A DNA stretch of 17,665 bases from Dunaliella salina (Eukaryota > Chlorophyta > Chlorophyceae > Chlamydomonadales > Dunaliellaceae). Shown here piece by piece: positions 8,947 through 16,449 of the stretch; the first letter of the stretch is position 1; each line of letters begins with the position of its first letter. Below the pieces are notes generated by a model. The model was not told the DNA's origin, searched no databases, and worked only from the letters and a program-made list of their open reading frames with translations. Location of the stretch: contig MU069614.1 in assembly GCA_002284615.2 (NCBI GenBank), forward strand, positions 449,318-466,982, written 5' to 3'. Made by a program: the position numbers and the translations under genes.

Positions 8947-9625
8947 CATGTTGCTGCTTTGCTGCGTTCAATTGATGCTCTGGCCTTGTGTCTTCACAGA
9001 ACTTGTTTTCTATTAGGTGCACATGGCGTTCATTTGCATGGAGTTCATGGGGTTGCCTCATGCGGCTAGTTCTGGTGGTCCTCAGTGAGGAGCTGCGAAA
9101 AGCGTGATGGGAATGGGTAGGAGAAACACCGTTAGAAGTATGTTTGGCATTAAAAGGGGTGATCAGAACAGCATCTGGTCGACTGGAGTTGAGTCTTTTC
9201 CTCTCTGGAAGGTTACGAGGGAAGAGGTAAGCAGGTNAAGCTCTGTTTGAGGCATGTGTAGGGAGTTGGAGGTTGTGTTGGGCAAGCTTAAAATCGCTTC
9301 CTATGTCTGTGTAGACCAGGCCTGCCCCTACAGGGCATTTGCCGAGGGCTTTTGTAATCATTCTGCCTGCAATGTTATGGCGTTCAGTTTTCATGTTGGA
9401 AATGACATGGTTTTGGCAGCCTGAGAGCATGTGTAGTGCGCTATCCAGATGATGGCATCCTGGGAGGGGACAAGATGGATCTGTTGACTTTTTGAAGCGT
9501 ACTGCATGTTTTTGGTTGTAGAGGGTGCCTGTGCGGAACTGCAGGATGGTATGCTTCATGGGTACAGAAATGTGGGCATATTTCTGAAGGCATTGCTGAT
9601 TTTTTAATCTACTCACGGTAACAAG
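8669..9625 (-). CDS. CCHC knuckle and restriction-like endonuclease, C-terminal part of LINE polyprotein
   Basis: This segment is open for about 315 codons and ends at TAG 8669-8671. Numbering from the codon at 9616, it has an FRTGTLYNQKHAVRF motif (27-41), a zinc knuckle C49-x4-C54-x7-H62-x4-C67, then a PD-(D/E)XK nuclease core with R146-P147-D148 and E203-N204-K205, followed by CEDTRPEHQL and a QQH helix. RPD plus ExK after a CCHC knuckle is the hallmark of the restriction-like endonuclease of R2/Dualen-type LINEs, which nicks target DNA to prime reverse transcription. It is a continuation of the upstream frame, not an independent gene; the frame changes near 9625. An N lies at 9237. The true 3' end continues into the repeat at 8220-8582 if the assembly is corrected. 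Confidence 0.75.
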   Translation of the reverse strand, partial: LVTVSRLKNQQCLQKYAHISVPMKHTILQFRTGTLYNQKHAVRFKKSTDPSCPLPGCHHLDSALHMLSGCQNHVISNMKTERHNIAGRMITKALGKCPVGAGLVYTDIGSDFKLAQHNLQLPTHASNRAXPAYLFPRNLPERKRLNSSRPDAVLITPFNAKHTSNGVSPTHSHHAFRSSSLRTTRTSRMRQPHELHANERHVHLIENKFCEDTRPEHQLNAAKQQHADLCKLINAKAVTIHPILLGVGGTNYTEHTLKQFKQLGLDHQHATKLAQQLHAHSIQYAHKLVTTRRAIENKNTSHSQVQEPEASSNPPGPH

Positions 9626-9906
9626 TTTTGATAGTAAGAGTAGTAGCCTGTTTTGGCATTGGCATGTACAAGCTTGTGTTTGGAATGCATGTGGGATTTG
9701 AGGGCATCTTGGAGATTGGGGAAGTAGGTGAGCTTTTGGGCGGGTGGTGGACCCGCAGGTGTGCCTGCAGCATGCACTCTTTCTTCCTTGGCTAACCAGA
9801 AANTGTTTGTAAATGGATTTCCACCAGGACCTGCACCTGGGATCTGGTGTCTGCTACGCAGTTTTGGGCTTGCTTTGCCCGATGTTTTGCAATAGCATCT
9901 GCACAT
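9613..9906 (-). pseudogene. LINE linker between RNase H and CCHC knuckle
   Basis: From about 9800 down to 9613 this frame carries an FWLAKEERV motif, a Pro-rich patch and PNLQDALKSHMHSKHKL, which matches PNLNDKLKQFMHEKHKL in the A1 copy at 5795-5950. It thus joins RNase H (upstream, other frame, switch at the N at 9803) to the endonuclease part (downstream, other frame, switch near 9625). The first 35 codons of this ORF overlap the RNase H end out of frame and are not real. Confidence 0.6.
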
Positions 9907-10985
9907 TCATTTCCAGCGATGCCAGCATGGGACTTCACCTTGTGAATTCGAATGTTGGTATGGAAGTCTCTAATGAGAGTTGAAATCATTTTGAGGACGT
10001 CTCCTTGGATATGTCTCAGGTGTTTCTCAGGGTAAAGAAGTTGTTTACGTATTTGTTGAAGAGAGGTGAGGCTGTCTGATGCAATGTCTGCATGTTTGGT
10101 CATGATAGCAGCCGCAATTGCTGCCAATTCTGCTCTAGTGATGGTTTTAGTAATCCCAGCACCGTTAGGTTCTACAAAGTTCTTGCTGTCAGTGGACGGG
10201 CAGTATACTCCTGCTCCAGTTTCTTGCTTACCGTTATGGACAAGGCAGCTGCCATCTGTGCATGCCCATGTTCTCCAATCATCAACTTTGAGAGTTAGAA
10301 TAGCACTGGATTGGCTGGGCACCGAGTCTGTTTCTTGGACGATCATGTGTGGATTTTTAGGGTGTTTGGAGGCGTGTTGTTTGTCCAATGAGAGACGATC
10401 CAGTTTATTGAAACCTGGCATGTGAGCATGCATGGAATTTAGGACAGGGTGACTGCTGACATTCGTCAGCTTCCACTGTGTGGCTTCTTTCAAATCTCCT
10501 TTCAGTCCTTGTAGCCAGTCTTTGTTATGGTTGTTGAGATGAACTCGAGCTGCAGTGTTCCAGACAGCAAAGATACGAAGGTCCCAGGTATGCTGAGGAA
10601 GAGGTATCTCTTGGTTAGGGCAGGATTGAGGGGCACTGTAACCAAGTTTTTTGCAAGGTATGGTGCCGAGGTCGTAACAGGGGTGGGGGCAGGCAGTGAC
10701 AAGTTTGGAGTAGGGGTTGGTTATCATGTCCTTTTTCCAAGCCGGAAGGAACAGGAATGTAGCAGTAGCTTCTGTGTTGAGAATGGCAGAGGTATGTTGC
10801 AAAGCTTGGGTCATGATTCCCTCATCATAAATGGGATGGCAGACTGAGAAGCCTGAGAATTTGGATGAGAAGGCATTATGCATAGCACCAAAAAGAGTGT
10901 CTCGGGAGTGCGCACTCCAATAATCTGGTATTGTGGGTTGTGGTCTAGTGGGGAGGCCATTTTTTCTTGGGTTACCAAAGCCCAT
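9792..10985 (-). CDS. Methyltransferase-like domain and RNase H, LINE polyprotein segment
   Basis: Numbered from 10985, real coding starts near residue 20, where DYWSAHSRDTLFGA takes over from the upstream frame. Residues 21-115 resemble the PCIF1-type adenine methyltransferase core: an RDTLFGA motif (FPDTD-FGS in PCIF1), GFSVCHPIYDE where PCIF1 has CNPPF, then TFLFLPAW (FIVFIPEW in PCIF1). The catalytic Asn-Pro-Pro is replaced by His-Pro-Ile, so catalysis is doubtful. Residues 238-370 are RNase H with D244 (CTDGS), E286 (RAELAAI), D304 (ASDS), H353 (KSHAGIAGN) and D363 (ECADAI), the full catalytic set. RNase H would remove the RNA template during integration. The middle part (120-235) has no recognised domain. 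The frame is lost at the N at 9803. Confidence 0.75.
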   Translation of the reverse strand: MGFGNPRKNGLPTRPQPTIPDYWSAHSRDTLFGAMHNAFSSKFSGFSVCHPIYDEGIMTQALQHTSAILNTEATATFLFLPAWKKDMITNPYSKLVTACPHPCYDLGTIPCKKLGYSAPQSCPNQEIPLPQHTWDLRIFAVWNTAARVHLNNHNKDWLQGLKGDLKEATQWKLTNVSSHPVLNSMHAHMPGFNKLDRLSLDKQHASKHPKNPHMIVQETDSVPSQSSAILTLKVDDWRTWACTDGSCLVHNGKQETGAGVYCPSTDSKNFVEPNGAGITKTITRAELAAIAAAIMTKHADIASDSLTSLQQIRKQLLYPEKHLRHIQGDVLKMISTLIRDFHTNIRIHKVKSHAGIAGNECADAIAKHRAKQAQNCVADTRSQVQVLVEIHLQTXSG

Positions 10986-12775
10986 TTTTGGAGGGCAGTA
11001 TGAATGTGAGTTGGAAGGGCTCGTGAGAAAGAGTCTTTGATCTTCTTGCTAGAGTACTTTCTCTCAAGCATGGATTTACGAGAAAGAAGCCCTTGCAGCT
11101 CAGTAGCAAAGCTGCCAGGAGCTGGTGTTATTTTCTCGTGCATGCCAGCAAGCTTGGCCCCATAAAAAGCCATGTAGAGGATTTGGAAGCGGTTTGGGGA
11201 TATCATGCCAACACACATGCCTTGCGTATTGTAAATGCAAGCCATGTGCGCCGCGTATATTTCTGGGAGAATGAAGGGGGATGGAGTAGGAGGGGAATGG
11301 CTGTGGGATCCTGTGTCAGATGATGCTAAACAAGGGGATTGCTGATCCGTGTACTTCACGAGGTCCACCTCACGCAGCCAATATTCGCATGAGCCTGTGG
11401 GTTTTATGTCCGCTTGTGGATTAGTGGGGTTTGTATCAAAAGTGATTTTGTTGCGCAATTCTGTGTCCATTTTCTGCTGCCATTCATTGGTTTCATTAAG
11501 TTTTTCGAAGCCCTGTCTTTCAAGATTTGAGAGGGTAGAATCTGCTGTGGGTGTTGAGAGGTTGGGCTCGCTCTGTTGTGCTTCGAACTTAAGCAAGCAC
11601 TCTTTAAACTTGGGCCATGTCTCCTGTAGATCTCCTGATTCCCAGGAGGGCTTCCAAGTGACCCTCCTGAGNTCTTGTTTAGTCTGTTGTCCTCTTTCGA
11701 TTTTTTGGGCGTTATTTAGGCTTGCACAGGCGGGACATGCCCATGTGTAAGCTGTTGCAATTTCTTGTCTTTGCTCATCCGAGTAGCATCCAAGCCCCTT
11801 CATGCATTCCCAATGGTACGTCCGGTGGCACACGTCACAAACATACGTATCAGGAAGTGGATGCTCCAAGGTTCCAGTTTCATAACTTTGGTAGTAATTG
11901 CATATTTGGCAGCAGGCACACTCAATATCAGTGCGAGCAGCAGGTGAGACATCTTCAGGCACAAGGTTAGCTTGTTTGAAAAGTGGCAGGGCCCATTTTT
12001 CAATTATCATAGGTGCGTAGTGGGTATGGTATTGCACTTGGAGGTGGGCGGGGGAGCTTGATTGTTCTCTCTTATTCTCCGCAAAAATTCTCCAATAATC
12101 TATGTGAGTAATATCTAAATCATGGTAGAAGATAGAACTGATAGCATGGCTAGCAGTAGTCTCTTTAGCAAGTTTCTCAGCTGTGTTTTCCCTATAGTTC
12201 CAGACTTTTGTGCCTGGGGAAAGCAAGCTTAGAGAGTGGATAGCTGGGGAAATGATCTCTCTGTCTGTGTGGAGCAATTGTTGCCTCTTCTTTCTGGGTC
12301 TGTTTGTTTGGGTATCTAGGCTGAGCGGAGTATGAGTATGTGACTGAGGGTCGAGACAGTCATCTGTCTGCTGTTGGTGGTTTGTGGTAGGGGGGGTAAA
12401 TTGTGTAGTGATATGGTGAGCAGTGCTCAGACAAGCATGTGCGCATCTATCATTCGGGCTAGCTTGGCTGAGTTGGGGTGTGGAAGAGGGGGAATTTCTC
12501 AATGCTGACCGTGTGCGTTTGCTTGGGGGCCCTCCTGCAGTTGTACCTTGTTCAGCAGGAGCCAGAGTATCCAGGCGTGCAGTTGGTACGTATTCAGAGT
12601 GGTGAGGTGCTTGTGTGGGAGTGATGCTTAGTGAAGAATAGGAGCGAGTTCTTTTGCTGAGTGGCTCCTCCAGTGATTGTACTTCCATGACGTCCGGTGT
12701 GTTCATGGGTGTAGTAAGATGTGGAGCGAGGCTGGAGTGCACTGAGTGGCTAGGGCTAAGGTGTTGCGAATGCAA
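10811..12775 (-). CDS. PHD-finger segment of LINE polyprotein
   Basis: This is the longest open stretch (654 codons); the first codon is TTG, so the true start is unknown. Residues 1-150 are Ser/Pro/Thr/His-rich and low in complexity, with two short KRTR basic patches and RPRKKR at 159-164 that could be nuclear signals. Residues 289-350 form a C4HC3 PHD finger: C289, C292, C313, C316, H321, C324, C347 and C350 (DNA 11726-11911). PHD fingers usually bind histone tails, which could steer target choice. Residues 371-399 contain VTWKPSWES, vaguely chromodomain-like. An N falls at residue 368. Real coding ends near residue 616 (LDHNPQY), where the frame changes to the methyltransferase-like segment; the last 35 or so residues are out of frame. 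Confidence 0.75.
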   Translation of the reverse strand: MHSQHLSPSHSVHSSLAPHLTTPMNTPDVMEVQSLEEPLSKRTRSYSSLSITPTQAPHHSEYVPTARLDTLAPAEQGTTAGGPPSKRTRSALRNSPSSTPQLSQASPNDRCAHACLSTAHHITTQFTPPTTNHQQQTDDCLDPQSHTHTPLSLDTQTNRPRKKRQQLLHTDREIISPAIHSLSLLSPGTKVWNYRENTAEKLAKETTASHAISSIFYHDLDITHIDYWRIFAENKREQSSSPAHLQVQYHTHYAPMIIEKWALPLFKQANLVPEDVSPAARTDIECACCQICNYYQSYETGTLEHPLPDTYVCDVCHRTYHWECMKGLGCYSDEQRQEIATAYTWACPACASLNNAQKIERGQQTKQXLRRVTWKPSWESGDLQETWPKFKECLLKFEAQQSEPNLSTPTADSTLSNLERQGFEKLNETNEWQQKMDTELRNKITFDTNPTNPQADIKPTGSCEYWLREVDLVKYTDQQSPCLASSDTGSHSHSPPTPSPFILPEIYAAHMACIYNTQGMCVGMISPNRFQILYMAFYGAKLAGMHEKITPAPGSFATELQGLLSRKSMLERKYSSKKIKDSFSRALPTHIHTALQKWALVTQEKMASPLDHNPQYQIIGVRTPETLFLVLCIMPSHPNSQASQSAIPFMMRES

Positions 12776-13555
12776 ATAGTGGTACCACCAGTTTTGTCGA
12801 AAGCTGACCAGTATTCGTAGTTTTTGAAGAGAGATTCCATCCAGGTACGGCGGTTATTATTCCAGCGGAGTTTGGTCTCAGTAAGAAGCAAAATATCAGG
12901 ATTGTAGGTGGCTATGGTATGGTGGAGGTCCCATTGACTCTTAAAGGGGCCTCTGACATTCATGGTCATGATTTTCAATTTATCTACTTTTTCCTTGGGG
13001 TGGCTTGGTTGGCCTTGGTGTGAGGCATTGACATTGCAAGAAAAAGTTTGGCTAATTGGAGAGGTTTGGGTAGGCGCTACGTGATGCATATTTCTTTCCT
13101 GTTCATGGGAGTTCACACTGCGGTCAGGCAAAGCAGGCAAATGTGTGGGCTCTACTAGTGCTGGTTCTGGGGTAGTCTCTATGTGGATGATATCATTGTC
13201 ACGCATGTGTATTTTTGGGTTGAAGGGGAATGAGCTGCCTGCCATGTGCAGGTCAGAGGCAGGGTCCAGGCCATCCCACACACTCCCTTTTTGAAAAATC
13301 AGAAAACTTCCCTGCAAACCACTCCAATCAGTATGTGAGAGGAGAGGTTTGGGATGGTCATTTTGGGAGTCTAGCAGGTTCCATGTGTAGTTGCTTCGAG
13401 CAGGATGGAAGATTTTTCGAAGGGCTACAGCATGCCCTTGCCCGTTGTCATTAGTTGTTGTAAGGATTGCTCCATCTGAATAGGCTGCATTGATGAGAAT
13501 ATTTTCGACCAAATCTTTGGTTATACCGCCTGCGCGGATGTCGTTGCAGGCATGC
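12703..13555 (-). CDS. Second Josephin-like domain and truncated APE endonuclease, LINE polyprotein segment
   Basis: The frame opens from about 13555. First comes a Josephin-like domain: AGGITKDLVENIL, then GQGHAVALRKI with its His codon at 13432-13434, and WNLLDSQ with Asp at 13369-13371. After a Pro/Glu-rich linker, LKIMTMNVRG (12949-12978) and PDILLLTETKL (about 12870-12900) mark the start of an APE-type endonuclease, with the metal-binding Glu in TETK. Only about 65 residues of it are present; the usual length is over 200, and the SDH active-site end is missing. The frame closes at 12703. The change near 12775 to a low-complexity segment in another frame points to a deletion that also removed the reverse transcriptase. 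The 269-codon ORF uses a non-ATG first codon, so no start is claimed. Confidence 0.7.
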
Positions 13556-14050
13556 CGCAGAACAAAACCTCTCTAGAATATCATTGCCAGAGATGAGGTG
13601 CTCTCCCAAGGCCATGTTGAAGGAGTGAACTAGGCGAAACGCCTTCTCTTGCTTCTCCATGTAAGGGGTAATCAGTGGGACGTTGTTCCCTCTGTCCTCC
13701 TCATCAATGCGAGATAATGTATAAATGGTGAAAGATGGCAGGTGAGTGTTGGAGCCTCTCAGGTCAACAGGTGAGTTCTTCAGGGAGTCCAGGAGTTTCC
13801 ATACATTATTGACTTTCCTGACAGCAAAAGCATGATTTTGACTGCGGCAAAGAAAAGCATCACACCTGTGCTGCAGAGCATGAGAGTCTAGAGCTGCGCA
13901 CAGTTGTCTACAGCTGGAGGTGTTAGTAACTGTGGCTATCTGTGTTTGTCTGAGATTGTTGGAGAGGAACCACTGTCCTGGAACATTATCAGAGAAGCCC
14001 GTATCTGGTTCCTTGGCAAAGAGCCATCCATGGAAGCTAGGATTGTTTCT
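13451..14050 (-). pseudogene. First Josephin-like domain, C-terminal half
   Basis: In the frame whose codons start at positions such as 13975, this reads an SDNVPGQWFLSNNL motif (compare the GFFSIQVISNAL region of ataxin-3), then FLCRSQNHAFAVRK and VWKLLDSL. The His codon is at 13832-13834 and the Asp at 13787-13789, exactly 15 codons later, the same spacing as His119-Asn134 in ataxin-3. It continues into an EKQEKAFRLVHSFNMALG stretch (near 13602-13655), which begins the second Josephin-like domain. Josephin enzymes cleave ubiquitin; here it could process the polyprotein or protect it from degradation, but that is inference. The frame changes near 14050 and near 13555. Confidence 0.7.
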
Positions 14051-14340
14051 GTACTGGATATCAAGTTTTTCATGCTTTCTGGTGTGACAATACAGGCCCC
14101 AAATACATTATTTATAGCATGGACTTGGCAATGGTTGCTGCCAGCCCTTCGTTGTTTAAAGTACACATTATTATGCTGAGGCATGCCCAGAAGCTGCGTA
14201 TCCTTATTGTTTTCATTATCACTGGAGTTGAGCTGGGCGTACAAGGCCTGTTTGGTGTTTTCATCACCGAAAAATTGTTGCACATTGTCTGTACACCTGC
14301 TCTGAGAATTGCTTAAGTGCTGACATTTGGAAAAATTTGG
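13936..14340 (-). pseudogene. First Josephin-like domain, N-terminal half with catalytic cysteine
   Basis: The frame is open from at least 14340 and carries RAGSNHCQVHAINNVFG, the Josephin active-site signature (compare LCAQHCLNNLLQG in ataxin-3). The Cys codon is at 14128-14130, about 99 codons before the His in the next segment; in ataxin-3 the distance is 105. The following VTPESMKNLI fits the SPxEL helix of Josephins. True coding leaves this frame near 14050; the ORF runs on out of frame to a stop at 13936. A run of nine G/C at 14343-14351, just upstream, may hide another frame change. Confidence 0.75.
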
Positions 14341-15100
14341 TTCCCCCCCCCACGAAGGAAGGTAAAATTTTTAGGAGAGGTGAATGGAGCTGTTGAGGGT
14401 GCATCACTAGGAGATTTTGCAAAGAAGCAGCATTTCCGGACCTTATGGAGGGCTGTGTGGGCAGCCTTCCTTCTAGCAGGCTGGCCTTGAATGTGTGTGG
14501 CTGCACGTGTCAGGAGCAGGAGAATGGAGTTAGTGGTGGCTTTGCGAGTGGGTGCTTTGAGAATGGTAGAGATGATGAAGGCAGTGCGCATGAATTTTGC
14601 ACGCTTGTCATCCCTCTTAGCTTTTTGTTTCATATTTTTACATGGGCACACATATTTCTTGATAGGGATGCTGGTGTCTACGTAGCAGTGCAGCACAGCC
14701 TTGAGGAGGTCTGTGGAGATGAGTTGCTTGGATGCAAGCCTGTGCAAGAAGGCAGTATCTTTGCCTTGGATACCGCAGATGACACATGTTGCCTGATAGA
14801 GATGCTAGTGTCCACATGGCAGTACAGCACAGCCTCTAGGAGGCCTGTGGAGATGAGCTGCATCGATGCAAGGTTGTGCAGAAATGCAGTCTCTCTTTGG
14901 ATAGCTACCGATGTGGACGAGGGGGGGTTGTTCTCTCCTGTCTGGAATGTCTTGGATCCGTGGGTGGTCAGCCTGCACATAAGTTGGGCTTGGGAGGAAA
15001 GGATTGAGGCCCTCAAGGGGGCGAGGGCTCGAGGAGCAAAGTGTGTGTGTGTCGACGGGCCGCAGCACGCAGCTCAGTATTGGCCCGCCGAATGTTTGTG
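14313..15100 (-). pseudogene. Basic N-terminal region of the long LINE (uncertain)
   Basis: Two minus-strand frames together give a Lys/Arg/Ala-rich polypeptide with a CPCKNMKQKAKRDDKRAK stretch (about 14590-14650). A segment of about 33 residues, LASxQLISTxLLxAVL and VDTSI, occurs twice, at 14661-14760 and 14795-14894. Comparing the two copies in the minus-strand frame, changes at third positions and at first positions are about equal and fewer at second, a weak sign of past coding selection. I do not recognise a domain. It may be the element's nucleic-acid-binding start or an unrelated sequence. Confidence 0.35.
14661..14894. repeat. Diverged direct repeat, about 100 bp, offset 134
   Basis: Bases 14661-14760 and 14795-14894 align with roughly a fifth of positions changed (GATAGGGATGCTGGTGTC against GATAGAGATGCTAGTGTC at their starts). 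The offset is not a multiple of three. The minus-strand peptide is more alike than chance in both copies, in two different frames. Confidence 0.75.
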
Positions 15101-15460
15101 TTGGTTTGGTTTGTTTTTGTCATTTGGACGGGAGATGGCCCCTCCTTGACGGAAACAGAGGCTGCTGGGTGCTTCTCCGATTGAGCCATACCCCGGGATA
15201 ATATGACCGCTATGTAGCAATGCAATTCCCATAGTGAGGCGGTCGTCGCACGGATACACACCTGAGTTGGCTAGGCAGTGGCCATCAGAGGGCACAGTTT
15301 TCCCAATGATGAAGCCACCCGCTTTCCCCACTCTGAGTCCGCAAGGCCAGTGTGCAAGCATGGGATGCAAGCACGATGTGTGCTGAGGCAGGCGTGGCAC
15401 ATCAACACACATGGAACTACACCTTGGGACAACAGTACAGTCCCCTGTTTCCGCAGGCAT
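15074..15460 (-). CDS. Unassigned Cys/His-rich small ORF
   Basis: An ATG at 15458-15460 opens 128 codons ending at 15074. The first third is Cys/His-rich (CTVVPRCSSMCV, then HTSCLHPMLAH and CGL), which could bind zinc; the last part is Gln/Asn/Lys-rich. No family is recognised. It lies directly upstream of the long LINE on the same strand and might belong to its 5' region. It may equally be chance: there is no second copy in the window to compare. Confidence 0.25.
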   Translation of the reverse strand: MPAETGDCTVVPRCSSMCVDVPRLPQHTSCLHPMLAHWPCGLRVGKAGGFIIGKTVPSDGHCLANSGVYPCDDRLTMGIALLHSGHIIPGYGSIGEAPSSLCFRQGGAISRPNDKNKPNQHKHSAGQY

Positions 15461-15499
15461 GGTGGGGGGGTACTCCACCAGCCAGGAGGGTCTCAACCG

Positions 15500-16126
15500 G
15501 GTTCTTTGGTTAGGTCATTTGCTATGTGTGTTACGGGGATTGCTCAAATGGTGCCTTTCCTTTCCAATTTTTTTTTTGGGCTGAACATATGCCCAAATCT
15601 GCTCCTTTTGTGCGCTTAAAGTACACTTTTGCACGGCCACTTTATCTGATCGGGACAAATTTGGCTTTCAAATGTAACTGACATTGCAAGCTACCTGGGC
15701 ATGTGCTTATATTTGTGTAAGTCGCCCTGTTTGATGAGATATACTGTGTTAAGGCTCACATGGGTCATGAAAACCAATTTTTGGTGTTTCTCATGGGAAA
15801 ATGGCAAAAAATGCCATAAAACACCAACCACTGAGTCTTTTCACTCCATTTTTTTTGGGACAAGGATTCCAAATACTTAAAATATTTTAGTTTGGTGCAA
15901 CAGGTGGTCCAGAATGGAAATTTGGTGGTGAGAACTAGGGTTCATGCCACCCTTTCGTTTGCTCCAAAGCCAAGATTAACATAAATGATTTTGAGGGTGT
16001 TCAAGAAATTCTTTGTGAGCAAATCATCCATAACTGGAGGTGCCTGGACAACTTGACTCCCCAAGAGCCCCATGCATCCAGCAGAATCATGGACGTGTCA
16101 CACATACTTTGACGTTCCATTAGGCA
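15500..16126. other. AT-richer spacer with a hairpin, no gene seen
   Basis: No frame longer than about 60 codons looks coding. At 15781-15827 a nested inverted repeat is present: outer arms TTGGTGTTT and AAACACCAA (9 bp), inner arms ATGGCA and TGCCAT around five As. Its role is unknown. Confidence 0.5.
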
Positions 16127-16345
16127 ATGTACCTGGCTAATGGGACGCCAAGAAAAGGAATAGAAGGCCTCCATTACCACTCTACTTGCCACAAAATATT
16201 TCCCAGGAACTATTGCGCAGCATTTCGTGCCTACAACTATCCAGTCACAATCTTTGGGTGGAAACCTAACGGCATCACGGAAGTAAATGCCCTTGCGAAA
16301 TCAGGATTTGCTTCAGAGACTTCACGAACCAAGCTGATACCTTAG
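16127..16345 (+). CDS. Unassigned 72-codon ORF
   Basis: An ATG opens 72 codons to TAG at 16343-16345. The peptide has a CHKIFPRNYC stretch and a VTIFGWKPNG motif but matches no family I know. No similar stretch occurs elsewhere in the window. It could be a fragment of a larger gene or transposon, or chance. Confidence 0.2.
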   Translation: MYLANGTPRKGIEGLHYHSTCHKIFPRNYCAAFRAYNYPVTIFGWKPNGITEVNALAKSGFASETSRTKLIP

Positions 16346-16449
16346 AATAAGCCAAGTTTGTGTCTTATGAGCACAGCTTTCATTTTTTACTTGAACTGGT
16401 CTGGTTCCAGGCCTCTATGTCTCTGCTCAGCTGCCATTGCAGGCGGATA

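Larger units (their letters stand above)
8156..15100 (-). mobile_element. Long dual-endonuclease LINE (Dualen/RandI-like), RT missing
   Basis: One minus-strand element covers this span, ending in a T/C-rich 3' tail (the GAAA-rich tract 8156-8197 on +). In protein order it has an N-terminal basic region, two Josephin-like domains, an APE-type endonuclease N-terminus, a PHD finger, a methyltransferase-like domain, RNase H, a CCHC knuckle and a restriction-like endonuclease. APE and restriction-like endonucleases in one LINE define the Dualen/RandI group of green algae. No reverse transcriptase motif is visible, and the endonuclease stops after about 65 residues, so an internal deletion near 12775 is likely. 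Frame changes are needed near 14050, 13555, 10930, 9803 and 9625, plus the junction at 12775. The 5' limit is not resolved; it may reach 15500. Confidence 0.75.

Noticed and set aside
10880..10940. Programmed -1 frameshift site (CTCTTTTTGG on the minus strand)
   Set aside because: The heptamer does not fit X-XXY-YYZ in the upstream frame, and the relic copy suggests the frame switch lies earlier, between NPQY and DYWS.
14445..15149. A 234-codon + strand ORF starting with ATG
   Set aside because: It is antisense to the N-terminal region of the LINE, has no recognised domain, and reads the two halves of the 134-offset repeat in different frames without giving similar peptides.
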